From Brachyhypopomus gauderio (Eukaryota > Chordata > Actinopteri > Gymnotiformes > Hypopomidae), in the NCBI RefSeq assembly GCF_052324685.1, contig NC_135218.1, positions 20,458,197 to 20,522,196 on the forward strand: a stretch of 64,000 bases of DNA, in the 5' to 3' direction. A program made the position numbers and the translations under genes. The first letter of the stretch is position 1, and the number at the start of each line of letters is the position of its first letter. The notes under the pieces were generated by a model. It saw nothing but the letters and a program-made list of their open reading frames with translations, was not told the DNA's origin and did no database searches. This document shows positions 12,426 through 25,200 of this stretch, one piece after another.

Positions 12426-13148
12426 CATTCATTTTTTCGTTATTTGCTGCGTTATGCTAGTTGTAATATGAACTTTAGTTTTAAATTTAATCGATATATT
12501 ATATCTGTGCAAAAAATGAGCAGACGTTTTTATCCCAATGAGTAAAAATGTCCTTCCCGTTACTTGGTTATCTTTTCTTAAGTAGTTAACTAACAATGCT
12601 AGCTAGCTTTGGATGAAGACTTGAAGACGGTTTATTTTTGTGTCCTGGAAAATGGTAGGATCACCGCGGTGAATAATGAACTATGAATGCAGCTGTACAG
12701 TTAACTTGTCTCGTTTTCTTTTAAGTTGGCTGTTCAGTACTTCGTGACCTCCCCACTCCACCGCTCATAACGCACGTCTTCGCCTTTTGTTCAGGGAGCT
12801 TGTCCTAACTTGAAGTTAGGAGACCAAGTAACTCGAGACGCCGCTAGGTTCCCTTATTTGGTAGCTTGATGGTTGGTATAGATTAGATTTAATTGGCAAA
12901 CTTATTTTGTAAAAGAGAAACTAGCTATGATGTTAAAACTGTGTGTGTGTGGTGTTGGGCTTAGAATGGACTCTTGTGGGTAATGTCTCGGCTATCTTGA
13001 AAATGTTTTAACCGACCGTCATCCTCAATAGTATGCTTAAAACACTGTTTCTTTTCGTCCATTTTGCCAGCCACACAGCGCGGACACACTCTCCTCTCCT
13101 TCCAGCTAACGTTAGCCAGCAGCTAGCAAACTGAGGACGCGCGTCTGT

Positions 13149-13162
13149 GTTTCCATGGAGAC
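13149..13162. promoter_or_regulatory. Imperfect X-box (RFX site) near dzip1 start
   Basis: GTTTCCATGGAGAC matches the palindromic X-box GTTGCCATGGCAAC at 11 of 14 positions, 86 bp before the dzip1 ATG. RFX factors drive many ciliary genes through such sites. It is weak alone, but two better matches lie in intron 2. Confidence 0.35.
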
Positions 13163-13247
13163 TGACGGGACGCCCTGATTCGGCGTCGGCACGAGCGAGG
13201 GGGGAAGAGCCGCCGCCGCTGTTTGTGCAGCCTTGTGAAAACACAAG

Positions 13248-16200
13248 ATGGTAAGAGGACTAACGGCGAACCAGCAACATAAGGTGGTCAGCAGTGCAAT
13301 TTGACGTTTGCATTCATTTGCTGTTTTGTCTGTACTTATTGTGGTAGGCATCTTTCTAATTTTATTTGCTGTGCATGTGCATGATCCGTTGTAGCTATAT
13401 TATCCTTGAAAACGTGTTTGGCAGATAATTAATTTGTTTATTGACGCATTTCATTATACAGATGGTTTCTGTATCTGTATTGATTGCATACGGCCTTTTT
13501 TCCTGTTTGCAGCCATTTTACAACAATATCTACTACCCGTTGTCGTCAGAGCCCCAGGGGGCTCATTCCTCAGCAGGGATACCATCTCTACTGAGCTCCC
13601 CACTGAGCCAGGCATCCTCGGGCAGCCAGGGCAGAGGTGACGGCTCTACAATGTCCGGAGCCTTCGGTGGCACCACTGTCCCCGCTGTCCCCGCCCCCTT
13701 CAAGTTCCGCGCCCGCCGCGAAAGCGTGGACTGGCGCCGGATCAACGCAGTCGACGTGGACCGCGTAGCCTGCGAGCTGGACTTCCAGACGCTGCAGGAG
13801 CACGTGGCCACCGTGGCGTTCTGCAGCCTGGAGGGTGAGCGGTGCGGCTGCTGCCACAGCCTGGTGGACCCGGCGCTGCTCAAACTCTTCCGGCTGGCCC
13901 AGCTCACGGTGGAGTACCTGCTGCACTCGCAGGACTGCCTGGCCGTCAGCTTGCAGGCGGCCGAGCGACGGCTCCAGGCCCAGGCGCAGGACGCGGAGCA
14001 GCTCAGGGAGCAGATTCAGAAGCACACGCAGGATGCCAAGTCCTTAAAGGAGGAGCTCAAGCAGAGAAAGAAGATCATTACCTCTCAGCAAGCCATGATC
14101 AGCGCCGGCTTGGCCAATTACCATAAGGTCGGTGCGGCTCTTGGGGTGGGCTCGCTGGGGGGTGATTGCATCTTTATAGTGTGGAGTGAGCCACTACCCT
14201 CCCCCACACAAACTGTTGGCCCCTTAATGTCTCCAGTGAGTGAGTGAAAGAAAGCACATCAAATGCTCTCAAATGTGAGGGTCTGGATATAACTCTTGCA
14301 GTCTAGACTCTGTTCAGATTTGTCCTGATTATGCACTGCATTGTATTTTGGGGCAGTGTTCAGGATTCAGAGCTTAAAGCAGATGGTGACAGCTGGTGAC
14401 AGTGACTTCTATCAAACTTATAAAAAGCCTCATGAACCTTTTAAATTGTTACCACCATTATTTCCTGCTCTTTGCTCTACATTTTTCTTGATGCTGAAAT
14501 TGAACAGCTGCCTATTGCCATCGCAATTGACCATTGGCCAGCTGTTGCCAGGGCAACCCCTGTGTGTCATATGCGTGTGGTTGCTAGGTGCTGGCTGAGA
14601 GCAGCGTTTAAATGTCACCTCCAGAGTGTGGATCCATAATTAACTGGCTTCTGAACAGCATCTAAATCTCATCCTCAACTGTTACGTCATATGTGATGCT
14701 GACTCACTCAAAATGGAGCCAAAGGTGAATTGGTGATGGAGCCAGGAGGAGGTGCTGATGGTGCACTGCAGTCTACAGTGTTGGAGTGTATCTGCTGGGC
14801 TCCCTGTTAAGCCAGAGTTTGCTGCAGTGCTGATACTGAAAACCTGAATCCCTCTTTGCCAAGATTCCTCAGCAGCGCCTCGTGGGTGATGGTGGTGATC
14901 GGTGCACACCTCTGTGTTCGTCTCGTCAACCACACATGCACGTGTGCAGACGCACACACGAACATGCGTCATGTAATGTGTCAGCGTGTCCTTTGTGGGG
15001 AGAGTAAATCTGAATTTGGGAGGGATGTGTCGGTACTGACTGTGGTGCACAGAATCACGTTGGCTTCCCTCTTATTATCTGAGGCTCCCGCAATGATGAG
15101 AGGAGAGTGCCACTGCATGTTTCCATGGCAACGCCTTCCTTGCTTTACCCCTTTGCTACTGCTGCTGTGTGTAGTCTATGAGTGGCAGGTTTATTGTGGC
15201 CAGTTGAGACCTGGTTGTCTTTTCGGTCTGAAGTGGAACCTGAAGTGACTTGGTTACAGTTTTGTTCTCCGCTACCCCTGTTTTTTTACAAATTGCATGA
15301 ATCATCTGTGTTCTAACCAGAATTGTTTGCCATCACCAGTAATTTAACCCAGTTTCATTTTGCTTATTCTCCAGTGCCAACACTGTGAAAAAGCCTTCAT
15401 GAACATCTCTTTTCTGCAAAGTCACATGCAACGCAGGCATCCTACGGAGTATGACATCAGTGAGTTCCATTGCAACTCCACTGACCTCAGTGAATGACTT
15501 CATGTATATGTATTGATTTAATTTATGTTGATTCATATCCTTATTCTTTTCACAGAACTGGTGATGGATAATCAGAAGAAAGCTCATAATCTGAAGCTAG
15601 CAGAAGAGGTCAACAGGCTACAGGATCAGCTAGCGCTGACCAAATCCCAAATAGAGGCACAACAGAAAGATTTCAATGCCGAACGCAGTAGAGTTGGGTA
15701 CACTTTGTAAGACTTAGTTTGATAGTGCAAAACATGATTATTCCAGATCTTATTCTGCGTTAATTATACATTTATATATATAAAAAATTAATTAAAAATT
15801 GTCATGATTGTAATTAGTCAATTACTTTATTTCTTTCTGCTTAGATGTATTTTTGTGTGTACAGGTGTTTAAACCTATTTTAATATTGTGCCATTCAGGA
15901 GAAAGATCTAACACAAAAACACGAGGAGTTTAAGAAGCAGTTGGAGGTCTGGAAAGAGGATGAGCGCATACGTATGAACAACAAAATTGATGAAGTCAAA
16001 CAAGCCTGTCAACAAGAAATGGATTCACTGCACCAGAGGAACAGAAACCTAGAGAAAGTGAGTTTTCAGTACAAGAAAAGCCCCCATTTGAATGAATTAT
16101 GTGCTTTATAAGAAGGTGCTGTATTTAATGTAGAAATAAATCTAGGATCGTGCAGACTACCAGCATCCTTTGAATGGGAGCTCATGAAAACAAATTATTC

Positions 16201-19200
16201 TCAAATTATGGAAATAATACTAAAAGAAAAGCTATAATCCCATCTGTGTTGGAGGAAGTACTAAAGCTGCAGCAGAACATTAAGATGCAGGAGATCTTGG
16301 AGGCTGCACCACCACAGGCCAAGTCGGTCCAGAATGGTGGTGATGAGCAATGGCAGGAGGTTGCCCAGCTCCGACAGAAACTCCACAAACAGGTCAGAGT
16401 CCATGAATGGGAACAAATGCGCTTATGACCTGTTGTGTACAGAACATTTTAAAAACATTTTTAACATAACAAAAAAAATATTTTTAATGCTTTTCAGGAG
16501 ATGAAGTGGGTTGCAAAAATGCAAAGAATGAAGGAGGAGCATGAGAGCGAGAATAAGCAGGTACGTTCCAGTGCGAGAATAGGCACGTATGTTCCAGAGT
16601 GAGAATAGGCACGTATGTTCCAGAGTGAGAATAGGCACGCATGTTCCAGAGCGAGAATAAGCACGCATGTTCCAGAGTGAGAGTAGGCACACATGTTCCA
16701 GAGGGAGAGTAGGCACGCAGGTTCCAGAGGGAGAATAAACACATATGTTTCAGAGTGAGAATAGGCACGCATGTTCCAGTGCGAGAATAAGCACGCATGT
16801 TCCAGAGTGAGAATAGGCACGCATGTTCCAGGGCGAGAATAGGCACACATGTTCCAGAGTGAGAATAGGCACGCATGTTCCAGGGCGAGAATAGGCACGC
16901 ATGTTCCAGAGTGAGAATAGGCACGCATGTTCCAGGGCGAGAATAGGCACACATGTTCCAGAGTGAGAATAGGCACACATGTTCCAGTGCGAGAATAAGC
17001 ACGCATGTTCCAGAGTGAGAATAGGCACGCATGTTCCAGGGCGAGAATAGGCACACATGTTCCAGAGTGAGAATAGGCACGCATGTTCCAGGGCGAGAAT
17101 AGGCACGCATGTTCCAGAGTGAGAATAGGCACGCATGTTCCAGAGTGAGAATAGGCACGTATGTTCCAGAGTGAGAATAGGCACGTATGTTCCAGAGCGA
17201 GAATAGGCACGCATGTTCCAGAGCGAGAGTAGGCACACATGTTCCAGAGCGAGAATAGGCACACATGTTCCAGAGCGAGAGTAGGCACGCATGTTCCAGA
17301 GCGAGAGTAGGCACGCATGTTCCAGAGCGAGAATAGGCACGCATGTTCCAGAGCGAGAGTAGGCACGCATGTTCCAGAGCGAGAATAGGCACGCATGTTC
17401 CAGAGCGAGAATAGGCACGCATGTTCCAGAGCGAGAGTAGGCACGCATGTTCCAGAGCGAGAATAGGCACGCATGTTCCAGAGCGAGAGTAGGCACGCAT
17501 GTTCCAGAGCGAGAATAGGCACGCATGTTCCAGAGCGAGAATAGGCACGCATGTTCCAGAGCGAGAATAGGCACGCATGTTCCAGAGTGAGAATAGGCAC
17601 GCATGTTCCAGAGCGAGAATAGGCACGCATGTTCTAGAGCGAGAATAGGCACGCATGTTCCAGAGCGAGAGTAGGCACACATGTTCTAGAGTGAGAATAG
17701 GCACGCATGTTCCAGAGCGAGAATAGGCACGCATGTTCTAGAGCGAGAATAGGCACGCATGTTCCAGAGCGAGAATAGGCACGCATGTTCCAGAGCGAGA
17801 ATAGGCACGCATGTTCCAGAGCGAGAATAGGCACGCATGTTCCAGAGCGAGAATAGGCACGCATGTTCCAGAGCGAGAATAGGCACGCATGTTCCAGAGC
17901 GAGAATAGGCACGCATGTTCTAGAGCGAGAATAGGCACGCATGTTCCAGAGCGAGAGTAGGCACACATGTTCTAGAGTGAGAATAGGCACGCATGTTCCA
18001 GAGGGAGAATAGGCAGGTACATTTGCTGTTCAGGCTGGCTCTGATTCAGTGTTCCTCTACAGTCTTAATATCTTATTCCTTAACACCCAAACGTGCTTTG
18101 TGTGTTCTTGGCTCAGCTCCAGACTGCTCTGGCCCAGACACGCTCCTCCATGTCCGAAGGGAAGGAAGAGACATGGAGGCAGGTGAAAGAGTTGCAGCTC
18201 CAGCTACAGGAGCAGCAGCAGATCATCGCCTCCCAGAGCAAGCAGGTCAGCACTGCAGAGCAAAGCAGGAAGTCTGAGGCTTGTTCAGGATTTCCTGTAT
18301 TGGCCTAGCTGCCTGTCTACAGCCTGCTTTTCGGGAAGAGAGCGTGTTCTGGATCTAATCGAACACAAGTTCTCCAGAGACTAATTTAGAGACATGTGAT
18401 GTGAAATAGGAAGTGTCAGTTCTTGAAAAGGAAGACTGCTAAAACAATGTTTTTCTTTTCTGTTGACTTGCACATTCCTATATTTTCATTGCTTTCACAT
18501 ACTTGATCTCATGAAAAGCTGTGTAATTAATTCAGTTGTGTTAAAACAGGGAAGAATAATTAAATATTTATTCTTTTAATTAGCAACTCCTAAACATGTA
18601 TAATGAATTTTGTTTGCTTTACAGATTAAACAGATCACTTCAAGTCCTCCTACTCTAGTAGTGCAGCGTGAAGGTATCATTTTATTTTATACTATGTGTA
18701 TTTATATATTTAATATTGCTATTATTTTACAGCTTTAAATAACAATTTTCTCTTTTTTTATGTCAGCACCAGACCCTAAACCCAAGGTGGTGCTCAGTGG
18801 TATGTCATGACACAGTTCTGTAAAAACTGTTATTTTCCACTTTTGTTTGTCTACTATAGTCAATGGAGATACTGAATTAGTGTTGTCTATCCCTGCCTTC
18901 TATACAGTAGATAACTATGAATTACTATTCAGACATAAGACCTACAATTCAGACCATTAACAGTGGCAATGCACTTAATTTAGCCATGTTAGTCAGTGTG
19001 TCTGTACTTTCACTAATATTGGTATTAACTGTATGTTATTTCATTTTTTAAAATAAGTGAAACCTTTTTGCTTGCTCAAATCCCCAAAATAAACAACTAA
19101 AATGTAAGCTAAATATAGATGACCAAGAACTATGTGTTACTCAATAACAGTGCAATAGTAGCCCAAAACCTGCAGATTATTCAAAAAGATCTAAAAAGCA

Positions 19201-22200
19201 AGAGCTTTTCTAGACTTTTACACAGGTTACCCAGGCTTTTTGCCCAGCCTCTAATCCCCACTCTTGTCTGACTCCCTGTGTGATGTCCTAGTAGAGCAGT
19301 CCAACTTGGTCCATAAATTGGATCCTATAGTGGAGCTGTCAGAGGAGGACAAAGGTAAAATGAGCAAACCAAAAAAGTTGGCTGTGGACATCTGGCATGC
19401 ATGTACGCTTTCTGCATGGAGTCTGTGTCTGTTGTTCAGGTCCTTCTTGCCCGGTCAGTGAGCATGTGTCAGTAATTGCAAGGTCCAGTCAGGAGAGGGA
19501 CACCAACCTATAATTTTTTTTAAAAAAAAGAGAAACAAAGGAGTCTGGTTCTCAGCCCTCATCTTTCTTTGCCAGCAGTCTGTTCTGCAGCATGTTTGAT
19601 GCTACAAACTGACAAAAAAATGTAGGAGAAGCAAATTAACGAGAGCTTTGATCTGGTTCATCATTCATACGTCCTCCTCTGACTGGTGCACATGGTAAGA
19701 TTGGGCTGGATGGTAGCAGATACACATTGATTTTGTCTTGCCAGATTCCTCAAGCATCTCAGAAGCCCCTGTTGATACCCAGTCCTGGCAGCAAAAGGCG
19801 GACGAGCTACTCAAGCAGCCTGGTCTCAGGAAGGACATGCGGCTTGCTGTGCAGCAGAGCCTCCAATACAAGCTGCTTAACTTGGGCATCCAACCTGTGA
19901 GTCTTCTTCCTGTCCTATGTACTGCACACATGTGACATAACCTGTGTAACCTTCTGGCTTTTGCATTGCTCAGGGTGTGAATGGGCTCTCTAAGGCGGCC
20001 TATAAGAGCGTCATGACAAAGGTGGCATCTGAAAGACAGCAGAAGCAGAAGGAGGACCCAGAGTACCTTAAGGTACAGAAGGAGATAAACCACAAACTTG
20101 AGCACAGGGCTCAGGAAAGGACAGCAGAGTTCGCCTTTAAACCCAAACAACCAGCACAAGGTCAGCATGCCCTGTATTGGTGCAAGAAGGCTTTTACTTG
20201 TTTTTGTTGTTGAATGGCCAAGATGCTTATGAATCCCTCGATTACAATGCTACATTTTGTATAATGTGCTAGTGTGTCCATTGTAAATTGTGCCCTTCTT
20301 TGATATCAGAGAAGCGACCAACCAATTGTTGTGCACCCTTAACCCATATCGGTTCCAGCACAGTCCAGCGTGCTCTTTGTACTTTCCAGTCTTGGAAAGT
20401 CAGCACAGTATAAACAAAAACCAGATTTTGATTTCTTATTCCATTTCTACTGCAAATTGTGTTATTCTAGGCAACATAGTAAAACCTGCTAGTTAAAGCT
20501 TGAGGTAACATAATTAAAGGTTTGTCTGGCATATTCTGAACATTTGGCCTATTTGGATTAACCTAATGACTTACTTCTTTCAACACTTGCAGTAGCTCAA
20601 CACAGGCCACGCTCTAGTAGTCTGCCCATCACAGTCACCAGAGTATCATCAAGCCAACCACCCAGAATGCAGCGCACAGCCCAGCCAGCCCAGCAGACCA
20701 GGACTGGCACTCAGAAACCCAAGACATCCACACCGCTCCGACATGAAAAGTAAGCAGCTGCTTGCAGCCTGTTGCCAGGATTTAAACTGATATGAGGTAG
20801 CTGACATAGAAATATGGCTCACCCACTCCTCTTTTTGTAGGTTTAAAAAGACATTTAAACTCATTTCAAGTGATTTATTGACATGTTCCACCGTCGCCCT
20901 CACTTCAATAGAACCCCTCCATTCAGTTCTGACGAAGACTCCTCGGAGGAAGACGAGTCTGAAGAAAATTCTCCACAGATTCAGAAAGCCCCTCGTGCTA
21001 AAGCACCACAGGTGAACACTTCAACAGTGAAAACTCAGCCTCCAAGAGCCCAGCCGCGTACTGTTCCCCAGGCGACACGAGCCCGCCAGGTTCTGGCCTC
21101 ACATCCCGATGCCCTTCAAGTGGGTGTGCAACACTCTGGAGCACCCCAGGCTTCTGTACTCAGAGTGAGCAGGACGGAGGTGACGGAGGTCCACAGTGAG
21201 AGTGAGTGGACTGAAGGCAGTGAGATGGAGGAGCTTGTTTTGGATCGATTGCCGAAGTTAACGGACCAGAATGGAAACGTGCAGAAAACCTTTCACAGTA
21301 AGAAGCTTTTTTTCCAACCTGTACTGCTGAGTTTATTACCAACACTTTTACAGAGAAATGTCTAACAGTTGTTAAAATTACAGAAATTAGTTGTAGTAGA
21401 GGAACATTTCAGTCAGGTGTTGGACCTACCATTGGTGTGAAGGAGCACTTCTCAAAAGTTTTCAATAATTTGAGAGCTAACAGGGACTGTTTTTTCCTAG
21501 TGTGTGAGCTGTTGACAAAGGTGACCACTTAAGCAGTTGCTGAGTTGCATTTGTGTCTTTGGCTCAGCATGAGACTGGTGCATATTCTCCTTAAGTGAAT
21601 TTAATGTTGGTTGGGTATGTGCACATAAAAGCATATATATATAAATAGTCACCTCACAGAGTCTAGAGGCTGAATACTTTATATAGGCACAGTATATCTG
21701 TCCTTTGCATGTGATAATGGGTTTCTGACATTGTCCTCACTGCTAGCAGTGAGAAACATGTCTATTCCTGTGTCAGATTGACTGGATTACCATGGTAGTC
21801 TTTTAGCTAGACCACCCAAGAACTCATTTCCTGATTTGAATCCTTTTACCAGAATTATAGCACTGATCAGAAGGAAACACCCCAGCAGACATTAAGGCTT
21901 TTAAATCACTGCAGTTACTACTTATAACATTTGGAATTGATTTGAACATTTTTGTTTGTTAAATTTTGTTGTACATTCTCTTGCTCCTTTTTGCCTTAGG
22001 AACATTTTTGTTTAACTTGTCCTAGAGATCAATTAGATCATCAAAAACAACTTGCTTGTCAACCCAGAAACCTGGCTGAACAGAGGGGATATTACTGTGG
22101 CCCAGAGCTCTAGAATGAATTAAAATCTATAAAAAATATTGATAGAGCCGCCTTACACATTTGATTAATATCCATTAGATTTTTTTTATGTTCTTACGTT

Positions 22201-25200
22201 TTGTTTAGTTTTTTCCTGTAAAGTAATGGGTCAACTTTATTTTACAGATGCACTATGTAAATGAAGCTTATTTTCCGTATTCTTAGTATATGACCCTTGC
22301 CATTGTTTGTCTGCCAATAGATAACGTGAAGGCACTGGCCAAGAACCTGGAGCAACAGCTTGAAGAGCGATGCCCGAGAAAGCCAGCAGGGGGCGTAGAC
22401 ACAGTACCGCAGAAGCCTTCTGTAGTTACTGCAACAAATGATGTGGTGCAGAAGCTAAAAGTAAGAATTCACCATCATTGCCAGTCAGAGCCAGTGCCAT
22501 TGCTGTTAAGTCTTGAAGTGATTAACAGCAAACCTTAAAGGCTATAGCGTAGTGCTAACACTTTATTTTCAGGCAGTAGTTATCAGGCATTATCATACAC
22601 CACTATCATTAACTATTATTGCAAATAAGCTGTTTTGAAACTAATAAGTGGCCAATGAAAGGGTCACAGGTTTCCTCTTGAGTGTGACTAGCCTTCATGG
22701 CATCTCATGATTCATTCAGATGAACAGGTGCAAAATCCTTAAAGACAGCTAATCTCTCTTCTTAGCATGGCCCAGAACAAAAACATAGTGACTTCACCTC
22801 TGAAACAGTATTTTATGGTTCAAGCAGTTGTTTGTCACACAGGATTATAAATGTGCCAGACAAAATATTCCTGCAATTTCTGATTTAAGTTCTTAGTGTC
22901 CCTCTGCCAAGATGGAAAGTAATGGAATATTGATATCTGAGGTAGTCAAAGACCGATCTTCCAAAATGTTATAATAGATATAGAGAGGAACCTAAACTGG
23001 ATCTTTGCTTTTCTGCTTGTGTTTTACAGTGCACGGATATAAATGACAGTGATGATGATGACTGGGATATCTCCTCTCTGGAAGATGTTCCTGTTGCGCT
23101 CAAAGCCAGTCCAACCCTCGTCAGGAAGAGTGCAGACAAGAGCTTTGACACCAGCACTAGTGTGTGGGGCACCTCCACAGGCAAAGGACAGAAGCCAGGT
23201 ACTGTGTTTGGCTTTGGTCAGTGTATGTGTAACAGGAATCCTTGCATATCATCTTTGAAACAAAAGCAACCAAGGTATGCTTAAAATCAAATTAAAATCA
23301 AATCAATCAATTGCTTAAAATCAAACCATTCAGATTTAGCATATCATAATAGACAAAGTAAAAGACAGTGATGAAATAAAAGACAGTGGTGTACTTTATA
23401 ATGTGAGATTATAAGAGTGAACAAGTCTTTTTTCCGATTTATATCCAGTAAAGTATATGTTCATACTGGGAAAGACACTGAAGTCACACACTACCCAACC
23501 CAGTGGTATGGCCCACTGTATGCTATGGTTTAGGGTATCAAGAGTTAGGTCATTATATGAAGATCATCACAGTCATGAATCAATCGTATTGCAACACTTA
23601 CAGCTTGTTTTATAAGAAAACTACCTTCTGGCTTTTGGTAGCTACTGCCATCTGCAGGAATTATGTTGGTACTGTACACTGATGGGTTTGAATCAATGAA
23701 CAAATGTAACTTCATAATAGATGCAAAGTATTAATACAATATTGTGAAAAATATAATTATGATGCAGTATTTCAACATGGATTTCATTACTGTAAATTCC
23801 CCTCCAATGTTCTGAGGGTTTTGGGACATTTATTATATCACTGGTGCATTCTGATTAATTAAAAGTACTATCATTGTTGCAGGTGATGTAGTGTTAAATG
23901 CCATGAAAATAGATTCTGATTTATGTCAGAATGTGGTGTAGAAATAATAATAATAAAAAAACATACATTTACATTGATACCTTAATTAACAGAATATAAC
24001 AAAAGTAAATATCACTAAAAGATAAAAAAAAAGATTTAGAACTCAATTGAGGGTTAAAACAAAGGGGGCAGGGGAGTAATGGTAGTAATTTATAGAATAT
24101 GGGTGTAACGTTTTGTGGTTTGAAATTTTGGATGGTTACACAACTTCCACTAATGCACTTGCACTATTGAAGCACATCTATTCACCACTGTTCCTGAAAG
24201 TGAGATGGCATAACATAGCTGAGAGTATTATAAATTATATAAAGTTCTTCTATGTTCACTATTTGATTAATATGTAAAGTGGGTTGGTTCTTCATTTAAT
24301 TTCCTTACATTTATCGATGTTGAAGATTCTGTAAAATTATAGATCAAGATTTGGAACATAATGTTTGTTAGTTGGCCAGGTAAAGGGTACTATCATGTTT
24401 CCTGAATTTCTGTTGAGTAAGTAATATGTTGCAGATATGCAGCATTAATAGATTAGGTTGGACTTGCATGATGGTTCTAAGAAAAACATACTTATAATAA
24501 TAATAATCTTTATTTGTATAGCACCTTTCATACATACATGCAACTCAAAGTGCTTTACAGAATAAATAAAAAGACACATTAAAAGAAGCAAAGATAAGAC
24601 AAAAAGAAAATGTTAAATTAAAGATGTGGGAAACTACTTAGTAGATGTGGGAATGAAAAATGTAATCTGTCATGCTTAGTTAATGTGCATGGCTCACTTC
24701 AGCTCAGAACAGACACATTTCCTGCTTTGCTGAGGCAAGGCAAGTTTATTTATATAGCACCTTTCATACACACTGGCATTTCAAAGTGCTTTACACAAGA
24801 AAAGAAGAAGCTTATTACGACCCAAGGTCTTGCCCACAAAATATAATACATAAAAATAAAAAACAAGATTTTAAAGCAATGAAAATAGAAAGTAAAATTA
24901 ATTAAATAATGAAATTAAAATGATTACAATATAAAAGGTAAAATTATTAAAAAAATAAAAGAATTAAAGAGGACAATAAAAATCAATAAAACTGGAAACT
25001 GAGAGAAAATAAATAAGAAAATTTAGTTTAATAAATAAATAATTATATTTTTTATTAATAGGTAAATAACCTGTGGCAGAACTAACTGATTAGTTCCTAG
25101 TGACCTAAGATTTTTGCCTGGCTCATAGCTCTGCAGCATGTCAGATAGATACACTGCTCCTACACAATTAAGTGATTTACAGACCAGTAATTGTGCTGGT

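Noticed and set aside
1-13000. dnajc3 exons expected upstream of dzip1 by synteny
   Set aside because: No J-domain or TPR-like coding segment is visible; the gene is either beyond the window or not adjacent.
13563-14025. Minus-strand frames over dzip1 exon 2
   Set aside because: Shadow frames in a G/C-rich coding exon; the plus-strand frame is fixed by DZIP1 homology.
16484-17990. Long minus-strand open frames (up to 416 codons) with a repeating 26-residue pattern
   Set aside because: They are the 26-bp dzip1 minisatellite read in all three frames of a strand lacking stop codons; all three frames are open at once, and no start context or homology supports a protein.
16545-18020. CRISPR-like array
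   Set aside because: Repeats are contiguous with no unique spacers, and the sequence is a vertebrate intron.
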